Shown one piece after another: positions 9,171 through 17,336 of a stretch of 53,305 nucleotides of DNA. Position numbers and translations under genes: made by a program. The stretch spans positions 1 to 53,305 of the forward strand of contig JAUZPI010000024.1 in assembly GCA_030706015.1 (NCBI GenBank), written 5' to 3'. Source of the stretch: Bacillota bacterium (GTDB lineage: Bacteria > Bacillota > Clostridia > Clostridiales > Clostridiaceae). The stretch's first letter is position 1. Each line of letters starts with the position of its first letter. The notes under the pieces are model-generated. The model had not been told where the DNA came from. It searched no databases and saw only the letters and a list, made by a program, of their open reading frames with translations.

Positions 9171-10049
9171 GTGGTAACTATATTTCAAATATCTTTTAAC
9201 ATAAAGCATAGTGAAATTGATGATGAAATTGAGAAACTGGCAGCAATTGATTTGTATTCTACTTATTATGAGGAACCTTTTCAGGTTACTGTGGATTCGA
9301 ATGGATACGGCTATTACGAAAAAGAAGAAGAGATAATAAATATGAGAGTGTTTCCTGAAACCGGCAGCAGAGAGGAATGTATCGGCTGCATAGATAAAAT
9401 TAGGAACTTACTTGATATTAATGAAGAGATTATTTTATCAGAATTAAAGGATGACAATTGGCAGGAGCCATTTGAACCTATAGATTTGGAGAATGGCTGG
9501 ATAATTGCTGAACCTAATGTACCTGCTGAGAGTCTCAAGAAAATTAATTTTGAATCTCAAGGTTCTTTTGGTACTGGTTTACATGAAACCACCCAGGATT
9601 TTTTAAGATACATATTGGAATATGATTTTACTGGGTTGACTGTACTTGACTTAGGTACTGGCTCCGGAATATTAAGTATAGCGGCTGGATTAAAAAATGC
9701 AAAGAGGATAGTTGCATTGGATATAAGAGATGTAACTAGTGAAGTGATGTATAATGCAGCACTCAATAATTTGGAAAACATAGAGGTAGTTGTTGCAGAT
9801 GTCACTTTAAAGAACTCTGGCATTAATGAAAAGTTTGATGCTGTATTCATTAATATAGGGGGAGAAGAAACACTTGCTTCAATGGAGTTGATTAATGCTG
9901 TCATAAAACAAGATGGTATCCTCATTGTGTCAGGACTAGTGGAATGGAGCAGTAATGATATTTGTAAGGAATTAGAGGCTCAAGGTTACCAATTGGTAAA
10001 GAGCACAAAGACTAATGAATGGGTAACCATGATTCTTAAAAGGCTTTAA
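9171..10049 (+). CDS. PrmA-like (ribosomal protein L11 methyltransferase family) methyltransferase
   Basis: A SAM-dependent methyltransferase of 292 residues in the PrmA family. The N-terminal third is an acidic alpha/beta domain like the PrmA substrate-binding domain. It is followed by the diagnostic FGTGLHETT segment (PrmA has FGTGxHxTT) and the SAM-binding motif LDLGTGSGILSIAAG. PrmA trimethylates ribosomal protein L11. The usual PrmA NPP-type substrate motif is replaced by NIGGEE, and the gene is not in the usual dnaJ-prmA setting, so this may be a paralogue with another target. The start is GTG; no better Met lies downstream. A terminator follows directly. Confidence 0.75.
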   Translation: MVTIFQISFNIKHSEIDDEIEKLAAIDLYSTYYEEPFQVTVDSNGYGYYEKEEEIINMRVFPETGSREECIGCIDKIRNLLDINEEIILSELKDDNWQEPFEPIDLENGWIIAEPNVPAESLKKINFESQGSFGTGLHETTQDFLRYILEYDFTGLTVLDLGTGSGILSIAAGLKNAKRIVALDIRDVTSEVMYNAALNNLENIEVVVADVTLKNSGINEKFDAVFINIGGEETLASMELINAVIKQDGILIVSGLVEWSSNDICKELEAQGYQLVKSTKTNEWVTMILKRL

Positions 10050-10056
10050 TAAAATG

Positions 10057-10094
10057 AAGAACACATTAGACGGCGGGTTTAATGTGTTCTTTTT
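10057..10094 (+). terminator. Strong terminator
   Basis: A 12-base stem (AAGAACACATTA with TAATGTGTTCTT) and a loop near GACGGCGGGT, followed by TTTT, come right after the methyltransferase stop. Confidence 0.9.
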
Positions 10095-10106
10095 AAAATA
10101 TAATCG

Positions 10107-10135
10107 TTGACTTTAACTATACCGATTGGTATAAT
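10107..10135 (+). promoter_or_regulatory. TetR promoter with operator in the spacer
   Basis: -35 TTGACT (10107-10112), 17-base spacer, -10 TATAAT (10130-10135). The inverted repeat TATACCGATTGGTATA (10118-10133) fills the spacer and overlaps the -10. The same half-sites occur before the glycosidase gene, so this is very probably the autorepression site of the TetR protein. Confidence 0.85.
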
Positions 10136-10171
10136 TAAAGTGTAGTAAATTAAATAATGGAGAATTTGAAT

Positions 10172-10738
10172 ATGGATAATCGAACAGCTATTATTAACTG
10201 TACTCTAGAATTGTTTGCAGCCCATGGATATGAAGCTGTTGGCGTCCAAGAAATAGTAAAAGCAGCTGGAATTACAAAGCCAACCTTATACCATTATTTT
10301 GGAAGTAAACAAGGTCTTCTAGAGGTGATTCTAAAGGAAAAATTCGAACAGTTTAACAAAAGCATAGAAAAGGTAGCTGATTATAATGGGGATTTGCCAT
10401 TAGCACTATATCGGTTAGTGTCCTTTTATTTTAATTATGTAATACAAAACCCGAAGTTTTATAGGATGAGCTTATCTATGATATTTTCCCCGCCTGAAAG
10501 TGATACCTATAAGGCCATAATGCCATTTCTTCAAAAATTAAATGGGATGCTTGAAGAATTATTTAAATTAGCATCCTTAGATCATGGTAACATGAAGGGA
10601 CGTCATACTGCATATGCTGCAACATTGCTTGGAATGATACATACTTACATACAGCTTTGGTTTTATGGCGTGATAGAGCTTAATGAGGAAGTTGCTTTTA
10701 AATCTGTACATCAATTTATGCACGGCATATATTCTTAA
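10172..10738 (+). CDS. TetR/AcrR family transcriptional repressor
   Basis: A DNA-binding regulator of 188 residues. The N-terminal helix-turn-helix is classical (AIINCTLELFAAHGYEAVGV, EIVKAAGITKPTLYHYFGSK). The rest is a helical ligand-binding domain of usual length. ATG 10172 is preferred over ATG 10157 because TGGAGA lies 8 bases before it. An inverted repeat sits in its own promoter and a matching one stands before the glycosidase gene 130 bases downstream, so it should repress itself and that gene. The inducer is unknown; a sugar derivative would fit. Confidence 0.9.
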   Translation: MDNRTAIINCTLELFAAHGYEAVGVQEIVKAAGITKPTLYHYFGSKQGLLEVILKEKFEQFNKSIEKVADYNGDLPLALYRLVSFYFNYVIQNPKFYRMSLSMIFSPPESDTYKAIMPFLQKLNGMLEELFKLASLDHGNMKGRHTAYAATLLGMIHTYIQLWFYGVIELNEEVAFKSVHQFMHGIYS

Positions 10739-10824
10739 TTGAAGACTGTAGCAAATAACATAGCACTTACTATATGCATAAATACTCTTTTGGAGATTAT
10801 TTATGTATATATTTTTAATAGTAA

Positions 10825-10840
10825 TATACCGTATGGTATA
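10825..10840. promoter_or_regulatory. TetR operator upstream of glycosidase gene
   Basis: TATACCGTATGGTATA is an inverted repeat identical in both half-sites (TATACC, GGTATA) to the one in the TetR promoter. A -10-like TATACA (10837-10842) overlaps it; the -35 is weak (TTTAAT, 10814-10819). Confidence 0.8.
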
Positions 10841-10869
10841 CATTCAACCTATAATTGGAGGTATTTATA

Positions 10870-12228
10870 ATGAACTCATGGATTCAACAATCAGTTTTCT
10901 ATCATATTTATCCTTTAGGCTTATGTGGAGCACCTTTAGAAAATGACTTAAATGCAGAACCAGTTCCTAGATTGAAAAAATTAGAGCCATGGATTGAACA
11001 TCTGAAATCCTTAGGGGTAAATGCTCTATATATAGGTCCTTTGTTTGAATCAACATCTCATGGATATGATACTATTGACTATTGTACTGTTGATCGCCGT
11101 CTTGGAACAAATGATACTTTCAAAGAACTCGTAGAAGTTCTACATGAAAATCATATTAAAGTTATAGTAGATGGTGTGTTCAACCATGTTGGAAGAGATT
11201 TCCCTAAATTTGTTGATATAAAAGAAAAAGGTCAGAGTTCTCCTTACTGCAGCTGGTTTGCAGGTTTAAATTTTAATAATAGAAGTCCCTACAATGATAA
11301 TTTTTCCTATGATCCATGGAATGGACATTACAATCTTGTTAAGTTCAACGTGCATAATCCTGAGGTTAAAAACTATATATTTGATGTTATAAAGTTTTGG
11401 AAAGATGAATTTAAGATAGATGGTATTAGATTAGATGCTGCAGATTGTATTGATTTAAATTTCTTAAAAGAGTTGTCTCAATTTTGCAGAGGACTTGATC
11501 CTGATCTATTCCTATTGGGTGAAGTAATACACGGAGACTATACTAGATGGGCAAATAAGGAATCTTTAGATGCAGTAACAAATTATGAGTGCTATAAAGG
11601 CTTATATTCTAGTCACAATGATAAAAACTATTTTGAAATAGCTTATTCCTTAAATCGTCAATTTGGTGATGGAGGGATATATAAGGATTTACCATTGTAT
11701 AGTTTTGTAGATAATCATGATGTAAACCGTATTTCTAGTACTCTTAAAAATCTTAAGCATTTATATCCACTACACGCTATACTATTTACAATGCCAGGGG
11801 TACCTTCTATATACTATGGAAGTGAGTGGGCTATAGAGGGAATGAAGACTCATAATTCTGATGCTCCATTACGCCCAGAATTAGATTTAGTTCAGGTTTT
11901 AGAAAATAGTGAGCATAAGGATTTAGCTGAGTTTATATCTGAATTAGCTGAAATACGTCTTAATTCTAAAGCTATTCAAAAAGGAAGCTATAAACAAGTG
12001 CTTGTAGCAAATCAACATTATGTTTTCTCAAGGCAATATGAAGATGAGTGCATAATAGTGGCTGTAAGCGTAGTTGAGTCTCCTATTTCAGTAGATATTA
12101 ATCTACCGGTAGATGGAGAAAAGCTGATAAACTTATTAAATAAAGATGAAAGCTTTGATATAAAAGCAAGAAAGACCAAAATAGAAATACCTGCCTGTGG
12201 AACCCTTGTAATGAAAGTACACAAATAA
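10870..12228 (+). CDS. GH13 alpha-amylase family glycosidase, cytoplasmic
   Basis: A GH13-family (beta/alpha)8 barrel enzyme of 452 residues acting on alpha-glucosidic bonds. The conserved regions are present: DGVFNHVGRD (region I), GIRLDAAD with the nucleophile at about D189, LLGEVIHGD with the acid/base at about E218, and FVDNHDVNR with the transition-state aspartate at about D284. A beta-sandwich-like C-terminal domain follows. There is no signal peptide, so it acts in the cytoplasm on imported malto-oligosaccharides or a related sugar. The start at 10870 has a TTGGAGGT ribosome site 8 bases upstream. A TetR operator lies in its promoter. The exact specificity cannot be read. Confidence 0.9.
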   Translation: MNSWIQQSVFYHIYPLGLCGAPLENDLNAEPVPRLKKLEPWIEHLKSLGVNALYIGPLFESTSHGYDTIDYCTVDRRLGTNDTFKELVEVLHENHIKVIVDGVFNHVGRDFPKFVDIKEKGQSSPYCSWFAGLNFNNRSPYNDNFSYDPWNGHYNLVKFNVHNPEVKNYIFDVIKFWKDEFKIDGIRLDAADCIDLNFLKELSQFCRGLDPDLFLLGEVIHGDYTRWANKESLDAVTNYECYKGLYSSHNDKNYFEIAYSLNRQFGDGGIYKDLPLYSFVDNHDVNRISSTLKNLKHLYPLHAILFTMPGVPSIYYGSEWAIEGMKTHNSDAPLRPELDLVQVLENSEHKDLAEFISELAEIRLNSKAIQKGSYKQVLVANQHYVFSRQYEDECIIVAVSVVESPISVDINLPVDGEKLINLLNKDESFDIKARKTKIEIPACGTLVMKVHK

Positions 12229-12275
12229 TCTCTCCCAATCTCAGATTGGGCTTTCATTCATTAACCTATATGGGG
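12222..12275 (+). repeat. Palindromic repeat element, copy A
   Basis: The core CCCAATCT-C-AGATTGGG (12235-12251) is an 8+1+8 palindrome. It is flanked on the left by ACAAATAATCTCT and on the right by CTTTCATTCATTAAC and TATAT. The same flanks surround copy C at 46.9 kb and, less well, copy B at 12.38 kb. Here the element also stands where a terminator for the glycosidase gene would be. Confidence 0.7.
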
Positions 12276-12324
12276 AATATAAGCAGCTATAAATACTTCA
12301 TAAATTAAGAGAAATCTAAAAATA

Positions 12325-12359
12325 AAAACCCTCTCGGCATAAAGTTGAGAGGGTTTTTT
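12325..12359. terminator. Terminator
   Basis: Arms AAAACCCTCTC (12325-12335) and GAGAGGGTTTT (12347-12357) with an 11-base loop and a TTTTTT tail. The A-run on the other side makes it potentially bidirectional. Confidence 0.85.
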
Positions 12360-12369
12360 GAGGTGAATA

Positions 12370-12415
12370 CACAAATCTCCTCTCCCAATCTCAGATTGGG
12401 CTCTAATTTATTAAT
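12370..12415 (+). repeat. Palindromic repeat element, copy B
   Basis: The palindrome CCCAATCT-C-AGATTGGG is identical to copy A. It is again preceded by ACACAAAT and a CTCT run and followed by a degenerate tail (CTCTAATTTATTAAT). It lies about 147 bases after copy A in the same orientation. From 12416 to 12570 I see nothing. Confidence 0.65.
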
Positions 12416-12570
12416 CGATTTAATGTTAAAGTAATAAAATAATATTATTATACATAAGGATAAATTAGCACTCTCGTTCATTATTCAAAAGCGTTTTCTT
12501 ATTTGCTTAGTTTTAAGTAATAATGATGAAAATAATATACTAATAGTTCGTAATTACTTTGAAAAATTTG

Positions 12571-12599
12571 TTGATTTAATTGATATTTTGATGTAATAT
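12571..12599 (+). promoter_or_regulatory. Promoter of the guanine riboswitch-permease unit
   Basis: -35 TTGATT (12571-12576), 17-base spacer, -10 TAATAT (12594-12599). Confidence 0.65.
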
Positions 12600-12603
12600 A
12601 TAA

Positions 12604-12627
12604 CCGTACGAATAAAAAACCGAACGA
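12604..12627. promoter_or_regulatory. Direct repeat CCGTACGA / CCGAACGA at the transcription start
   Basis: Two similar octamers, CCGTACGA (12604-12611) and CCGAACGA (12620-12627), stand 16 bases apart just downstream of the -10. The second, with its A-rich left side, resembles the Bacillus PurR box (core CCGAAC). An operator is possible, although PurBoxes are usually arranged as inverted pairs. Confidence 0.35.
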
Positions 12628-12649
12628 TAAGTGAGTATAAAACATATTT

Positions 12650-12722
12650 TACCCGTATATTCTTAGTGATATGGTCTAAGAGTCTCTACCAGACTGCCGT
12701 AAATTGTCTGACTATGGGCGTT
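12650..12722 (+). ncRNA. Purine riboswitch, guanine type
   Basis: The aptamer signature is complete: TATATTC, the P2 arm with GATATGG, TCTCTACC, the P3 arm with CCGTAAA, and GACTATGGG. The specificity base in GACTATGG is C, as in guanine/hypoxanthine aptamers; adenine aptamers have T there. A strong terminator follows and the downstream gene is a purine permease. This is the classical repressing layout. Confidence 0.95.
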
Positions 12723-12745
12723 TATAAGTATTATTGTATTTATAA

Positions 12746-12770
12746 GCCCCCTAAATTTTTAGGGGGTTTT
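12746..12770 (+). terminator. Riboswitch-controlled terminator
   Basis: CCCCCTAAA (12747-12755) pairs with TTTAGGGGG (12758-12766), followed by TTTT. It lies between the guanine aptamer and the permease start. Confidence 0.9.
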
Positions 12771-12890
12771 ATTATTTTCAATAATAAATATGTTTGCGTT
12801 GGGTTAGATTAAGACTTAAATACAATATAGTAGGGGAGTATATATATTGTACTAAGTAAGTTACTAAAAAATATTTTTAGGAGGTTTAGT

Positions 12891-14180
12891 ATGTTAGAGA
12901 AAATTTTTCACTTATCAAAACACAAGACAAATGTTAAGACAGAAGTTTTAGCAGGATTAACTACATTTTTAACTATGGCGTATATTTTAGTAGTAAACCC
13001 TAGTATTTTAAGTCAAACTGGTATGCCATTGAAAGCGGTATTTACAGCTACGGCTTTAGCAGCTTTTGTAGGTACTATAATTATGGCTTTTGTAGCCAAT
13101 TATCCATTTGGTATGGCTCCAGGAATGGGACTTAATGCTTTATTTACTTTTACAATTTGTATTAAGCTTCATTTTCCATGGCAAACAGCTTTGGCGGCAT
13201 CATTTGTAGAAGGTATCATATTTTTATTACTTAATGTATTTAAAGTTAGACAAATTATTATGGAAAGTGTTCCTCAAACTTTAAAATATGCTATTAGTAT
13301 TGGAATTGGATTTTTTATAGCTTTTATAGGTCTACAGGATGCAGGTATTATTGTTGGAGATAAGGCAACTTTAGTAACTTTAGGAAACTTAAAGAGCCCA
13401 TCAGTGCTTTTAGCTATAGCAGGTGTAATTCTTATTGCGGTATTGTATTACAGAAATATAAAAGGTTCCTTTATCGTAGGAATGCTTGTAATATATATAT
13501 TAGGTATGATTTTTGGAGTAGCTAAGCTACCTAACGGTATAGTTTCACCTCCTCCATCAGTTGGACCAGTATTTTTAAAATTTGATTTCAGTCATATGAT
13601 GACAGTTCAAATAATCCCGGTTATAGTTACTATGTTATTTATAGATATTTTTGATAGTGTTGGTACATTAATAGGTTTAGCTTCTAAGGCCGGTTACCTT
13701 GATGAAAAAGGTAACGTAGCTAATGCAGATAAAGTTTTAACTGCAGATGCTATAGGTTCAACTTTGGGTGCATGCCTTGGAACTTCAACACCAGTTGCAT
13801 TTATAGAATCAGCATCAGGTATTGCGGAAGGCGGAAGAACAGGATTAACAGGTTTAACAATAGCAATATTATTCTTGTTATCATTATTCTTTTCACCAAT
13901 ATTAACAGCTATACCTTCATTTGCAACAGCACCAGTATTAATAGTTTTAGGATTATTAATGATGGAACCAATAACAAAGGTAGATTTTTCTGATTTCACA
14001 GAAGGATTACCAGTATTCCTTACATTAATATTGACTCTGTTAACATACTCTATTACAGATGGCTTAGCTTTTGGATTCCTTTCATTTGTACTTGTAAAAT
14101 TATTTACTGGAAAACATAAAGAAATTCCAAAGCCTATGTATGTTATAGCATTTTTATTTGTTATAATGTTCGCTATTTAG
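12891..14180 (+). CDS. NCS2 family purine (guanine/hypoxanthine) permease
   Basis: A membrane permease of 429 residues with 12 or more hydrophobic segments. It belongs to the AzgA/PbuG branch of the NCS2 family, seen in EVLAGLTTFLTMAYILVVNP near the N-terminus, APGMGLNALFTF, and the conserved DIFDSVGTLIGLASKAG and GTSTPVAFIESASGIAEGGR segments. It imports guanine and/or hypoxanthine with protons. AGGAGG precedes the ATG. The guanine riboswitch upstream should shut it off when guanine is plentiful. A terminator follows. Confidence 0.93.
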   Translation: MLEKIFHLSKHKTNVKTEVLAGLTTFLTMAYILVVNPSILSQTGMPLKAVFTATALAAFVGTIIMAFVANYPFGMAPGMGLNALFTFTICIKLHFPWQTALAASFVEGIIFLLLNVFKVRQIIMESVPQTLKYAISIGIGFFIAFIGLQDAGIIVGDKATLVTLGNLKSPSVLLAIAGVILIAVLYYRNIKGSFIVGMLVIYILGMIFGVAKLPNGIVSPPPSVGPVFLKFDFSHMMTVQIIPVIVTMLFIDIFDSVGTLIGLASKAGYLDEKGNVANADKVLTADAIGSTLGACLGTSTPVAFIESASGIAEGGRTGLTGLTIAILFLLSLFFSPILTAIPSFATAPVLIVLGLLMMEPITKVDFSDFTEGLPVFLTLILTLLTYSITDGLAFGFLSFVLVKLFTGKHKEIPKPMYVIAFLFVIMFAI

Positions 14181-14198
14181 TATAGCTGTTATTGATAG

Positions 14199-14229
14199 AA
14201 AAGCATCAAGAGTAATCTTGATGCTTTTT
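14199..14229. terminator. Bidirectional terminator between permease and bioC
   Basis: AAAAGCATCAAGA pairs with TCTTGATGCTTTT across a GTAA loop. It serves the plus-strand permease and the minus-strand bio operon. Confidence 0.88.
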
Positions 14230-15052
14230 ATTTTATCATGTTAACAAAAATGCAGTGATAAGTAGCCTTTACTTTGTTATTCTCTTTGAAAGTTTTATCA
14301 TAATAATCCATTACTTTTTTTATAAACAAGGGTGAGGTACAGCGTTTACTCTTATTACTATTATTTGCACCAACCTTCTTTATTGATAGGAAAAAATCCT
14401 TACAACTGTTGAAGTGTTCTGGTTGTAATATTTCCTTGAAATATATAGAAGATTTACATTGAGAAAGTCCCAATTTTGAAGCAGAAGTACAAAGTTTATA
14501 TAAGTCCTCTAAGGTATAAAAATGTTGGCTAGGCTGAAAAGTATCATTTATACACATTTCAGTAGTTATCATATTAAAACACTGCCTTAATTCAAAAAAT
14601 GTATGATTACCGAAGGTAGAAAAACATAGAATACCTTTTGGATTTAGTGCAGAGTAAAGTTTTTTTATGGTTGCCGAAGTATTGTTAAACCATTGAAAAG
14701 TAGCATTTGAGATTATCAAATCGTATGTATTATCTAATTTTATTTCTTCTATGTCGCCACAGATAAAGTCTATATTTTCACTTACTAATTTAGATTTCAT
14801 TTTAGAAATCATTCCTGGTGCAATGTCAACGGCAGTTATATGAGAATTTGGGAATAATTCTGTTAGTAAATTAGTTAAATAACCTGTTCCGCAGCCAATT
14901 TCTAATATAGATTTAGGTGAGGAAACAATTTTACCTTCTTTTAATATAAAATCAATTAAAGTGTGAGCCATTAGCTTTTGTACCTTAGCATAATAATCAT
15001 AACTTGAAGCATTTTTGCTAAAGTGAATTTTTACTTGCTGCTTATCAATCAT
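14228..15052 (-). CDS. bioC: Malonyl-ACP O-methyltransferase BioC
   Basis: A SAM-dependent methyltransferase of 274 residues that caps malonyl-ACP/CoA as a methyl ester, so that fatty acid synthesis can build the pimeloyl chain of biotin. The N-terminus KIHFSKNASSYDYYAKVQ is the typical BioC opening. The SAM site is ILEIGCGTGYLTNLL, followed by DIAPGMI, and ISNATFQWF is the BioC-like motif IV region. It starts 4 bases inside the preceding gene (ATGA overlap), so translation is coupled. The gene is third in the bioF-bioH-bioC unit, behind a BirA-type operator. Confidence 0.9.
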   Translation of the reverse strand: MIDKQQVKIHFSKNASSYDYYAKVQKLMAHTLIDFILKEGKIVSSPKSILEIGCGTGYLTNLLTELFPNSHITAVDIAPGMISKMKSKLVSENIDFICGDIEEIKLDNTYDLIISNATFQWFNNTSATIKKLYSALNPKGILCFSTFGNHTFFELRQCFNMITTEMCINDTFQPSQHFYTLEDLYKLCTSASKLGLSQCKSSIYFKEILQPEHFNSCKDFFLSIKKVGANNSNKSKRCTSPLFIKKVMDYYDKTFKENNKVKATYHCIFVNMIK

Positions 15053-15798
15053 TGTAAGTTCTCCTTCATGAAGTTATAAATTATATTATAACAATCAATT
15101 GCATGCGTAAAAAAAGGAACATGGCCAGCATCTTTAAGAATTATCATATCTGAATTTTCTGTATTGTATTTAATATATTGCCCAGCCTCAAGGGGGCAGA
15201 TAATATCCATCTCACCATGAATCAATAAAATAGGTAATTCTAAATTTGATAGATTATGTCTTAAATCTGTTTGTATTAGATAATCTAATCCAGCAATTAA
15301 AGAGGCTGCTGAAACTTCTTTAATATGCTTTTTCAGATGTTCAAGCACTTGAAAATCAAAGCTTTTTTCTTTCTCGTATTTTGAAAACATATTATTATTA
15401 AATTTGATTAATGTACTTTCACTATCTTTATTAAGGATATCACATTTCATTTTTTCTAAAAATCTCTTATTCCACGCTGAGATATATTTATCTTCTTTAT
15501 GCTGAACAAAAGAACTTGTACCTCCAATTAATATAATACTTTCTATGCTAGATTTCATATCATGGGCTATTTCCTGGGCAACTAGTGAACCTAGAGACCA
15601 ACCTAATAATGAAAAGGATTTAAAATTCCTCTCAAGTATAATTTTCTTAGTTTTTTCTTTAAAGCTGGATAATGAATCCACGTCATTCCAATGAACAAAT
15701 GCTAAGTTAAAATTATTTGAGAGAAGTTTATATATTTGATCCCAAACCATATAGGGCATACCCCAACCAGAAAGTATGATAATATTATGCTTAATCAT
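15049..15798 (-). CDS. bioH: Alpha/beta hydrolase, probable pimeloyl-ACP methyl ester esterase (BioH-like)
   Basis: An alpha/beta hydrolase of 249 residues. LLGWSLGS is the nucleophile elbow (Ser in GxSxG), HGEMDIICP carries the acid and DAGHVPFF the histidine. The N-terminal SGWGMPYMVWD is close to the HGWG...VW start of BioH. Next to bioC it should remove the methyl ester cap to release pimeloyl-ACP for BioF. The start is ATG 15798, with TTGGAGGC upstream, one base after the bioF stop. A BioG- or BioV-type isofunctional enzyme is an alternative name; the role is strongly suggested by context. Confidence 0.8.
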   Translation of the reverse strand: MIKHNIIILSGWGMPYMVWDQIYKLLSNNFNLAFVHWNDVDSLSSFKEKTKKIILERNFKSFSLLGWSLGSLVAQEIAHDMKSSIESIILIGGTSSFVQHKEDKYISAWNKRFLEKMKCDILNKDSESTLIKFNNNMFSKYEKEKSFDFQVLEHLKKHIKEVSAASLIAGLDYLIQTDLRHNLSNLELPILLIHGEMDIICPLEAGQYIKYNTENSDMIILKDAGHVPFFTHAIDCYNIIYNFMKENLQ

Positions 15799-15799
15799 A

Positions 15800-16969
15800 T
15801 TAGCCTCCAATAACTGATAATTTCTTTCCTATAGCAATTAGCTTTGTTAGAGCTTCTAATAAATCTTCTTCAGTATGAGTAGCCATCAAAGATATTCTTA
15901 GTCGGCTGCTGCCTTCTGGTACAGATGGAGGACGAATAGCCGGGATGTACACTCCAGATTCAAAGAGCTCTTTGCTAAATTGAACGGCTATATCAGAACT
16001 ACCTATTATAATAGGAATGATTTGAGTTTTTGTATCTAAAGTGTTGAAGCCGGCTGCCCTAAGTTTGCAGAGAAACCAATTAGACATATTTAGTAAATCA
16101 CTTCGTCTGGTATTATCCTTTTCAATTATTTCTATTGCTTTTAAAGAAACTGCAATAGTACTAGGAGCTAGGGCAGTAGAATAAATAAAGCTCCTTGAAA
16201 AGTTTTTTAGATAGTCTATTAGCTCACAATTCCCTGTAACATATCCTCCCTCTGATGCAATGGCTTTACTTAAAGTTCCCATATTAATATCAATTTCCCC
16301 TTCTAAATCATAATATGAGCAGGTTCCAGCTCCATTTTTTCCTATGACTCCTGTACCATGGGCATCATCAACCATTGTTAAAGCTTTAAATTTCCTTGCT
16401 AACTCAACTATATCAGGCAAGGGAGCTATATCTCCATCCATACTAAAAACACCATCGGTTACAATTAGGTTGTTTGTTCCTCTGTAGTTTTTTAATTTAT
16501 TATACAAATCGTCCATATTGCAATGAGCATATCTTATTAATTTTCCCCCGCTTAAAAGGCAACCGTCAACTATACTGGCATGATTCAACCTATCACTAAA
16601 TATGACCCATTGTCTATTGCAAAGAGCACTGATTGTACCTATATTAGCCATATAGCCTGTATTAAAAATCATTCCATCTTGGGTTCCTTTAAATAATGCA
16701 AGTTTTTTTTCAAGTCGTTTATGTATATCATAGCTTCCAGTAGTTAGCCTTGAACCACCTGATCCAACACCATATTTATTGATTGCATCTATAGCAGCTT
16801 TTTTTAATATAGGGCTGTCACAAAGACCTAAATAGTTATTTGAACCTAAAAGAATAAAGTTTTTACCGTCAATTTTAACTCTAGGAGATTGAGCAGTTTG
16901 TATATATTTAAGTACCCTAAATAACCCTTTTTCCTTGGTTTTTAAGAGCTTGTCATTGATATATTCCAT
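15800..16969 (-). CDS. bioF: 8-amino-7-oxononanoate synthase BioF
   Basis: A PLP enzyme of 389 residues that joins pimeloyl-ACP/CoA and L-alanine to form KAPA, the first committed ring precursor of biotin. Motifs of the alpha-oxoamine synthase family are present: NNYLGLC, GVGSGGSRLTTGSYDIHKRLE, the PLP contact DDAHGTGVIG, and the Schiff-base lysine in TLSKAIASEGGYV. The length is normal. ATG 16969 has AAGGAG upstream. It is the first gene of the three-gene bio unit and its promoter is covered by a BirA-type operator. bioA, bioD and bioB are not in the window. Confidence 0.94.
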   Translation of the reverse strand: MEYINDKLLKTKEKGLFRVLKYIQTAQSPRVKIDGKNFILLGSNNYLGLCDSPILKKAAIDAINKYGVGSGGSRLTTGSYDIHKRLEKKLALFKGTQDGMIFNTGYMANIGTISALCNRQWVIFSDRLNHASIVDGCLLSGGKLIRYAHCNMDDLYNKLKNYRGTNNLIVTDGVFSMDGDIAPLPDIVELARKFKALTMVDDAHGTGVIGKNGAGTCSYYDLEGEIDINMGTLSKAIASEGGYVTGNCELIDYLKNFSRSFIYSTALAPSTIAVSLKAIEIIEKDNTRRSDLLNMSNWFLCKLRAAGFNTLDTKTQIIPIIIGSSDIAVQFSKELFESGVYIPAIRPPSVPEGSSRLRISLMATHTEEDLLEALTKLIAIGKKLSVIGG

Positions 16970-17008
16970 TATTAAGTTCTCCTTGATTTGAAGTTATTGT
17001 ATATCATA

Positions 17009-17037
17009 AGAATAAATTAAGAACAAAGTATTGTCAA
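17009..17037 (-). promoter_or_regulatory. Promoter of bioF-bioH-bioC
   Basis: On the minus strand, a perfect -35 TTGACA (17037-17032), a 17-base spacer and -10 TATTCT (17014-17009). The -35 is inside the left half of the BirA-type operator. Confidence 0.85.
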
Positions 17038-17062
17038 CTGAAACATGATAAATGGTTTACAA
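17031..17062. promoter_or_regulatory. BirA (biotin repressor) operator
   Basis: TTGTCAACT-N14-GGTTTACAA matches the BirA consensus TTGTAAACC-N14/15-GGTTTACAA: the right half is perfect, the left half has 7 of 9 bases, and the spacing is correct. It overlaps the bio promoter -35, as expected for repression when biotinyl-AMP is abundant. In the rest of 16970-17336 I see only AT-rich DNA and the leader of the kinase gene. Confidence 0.85.
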
Positions 17063-17336
17063 TGATTCGGAATGATAATACCTTTTAGATGGAATTATAA
17101 AATTTTCTAAGAGTGGTTATTTAATATGATAGTAATTCAATAAAGTATAGTTGAAATAAATAGAGCTCAAGTGTAATGAATTTTATGTCGAAAAAATAAC
17201 TATTATATAAAAAAATCAAGTTATATTCATTATTTTTAGTAAAAATTATATACAATTTGTCATAAAAAGTATAAAATTATAATTAAATAATATTTTTTAT
17301 TTATCTTATGTATTTATGCTAAATAAGGAGCTTAAT

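Noticed and set aside
10776..10818. Hairpin with CATAAATA / TTTATG arms after the first TetR gene
   Set aside because: The stem is AT-rich and interrupted, and there is no clean U-run; too weak to call a terminator.
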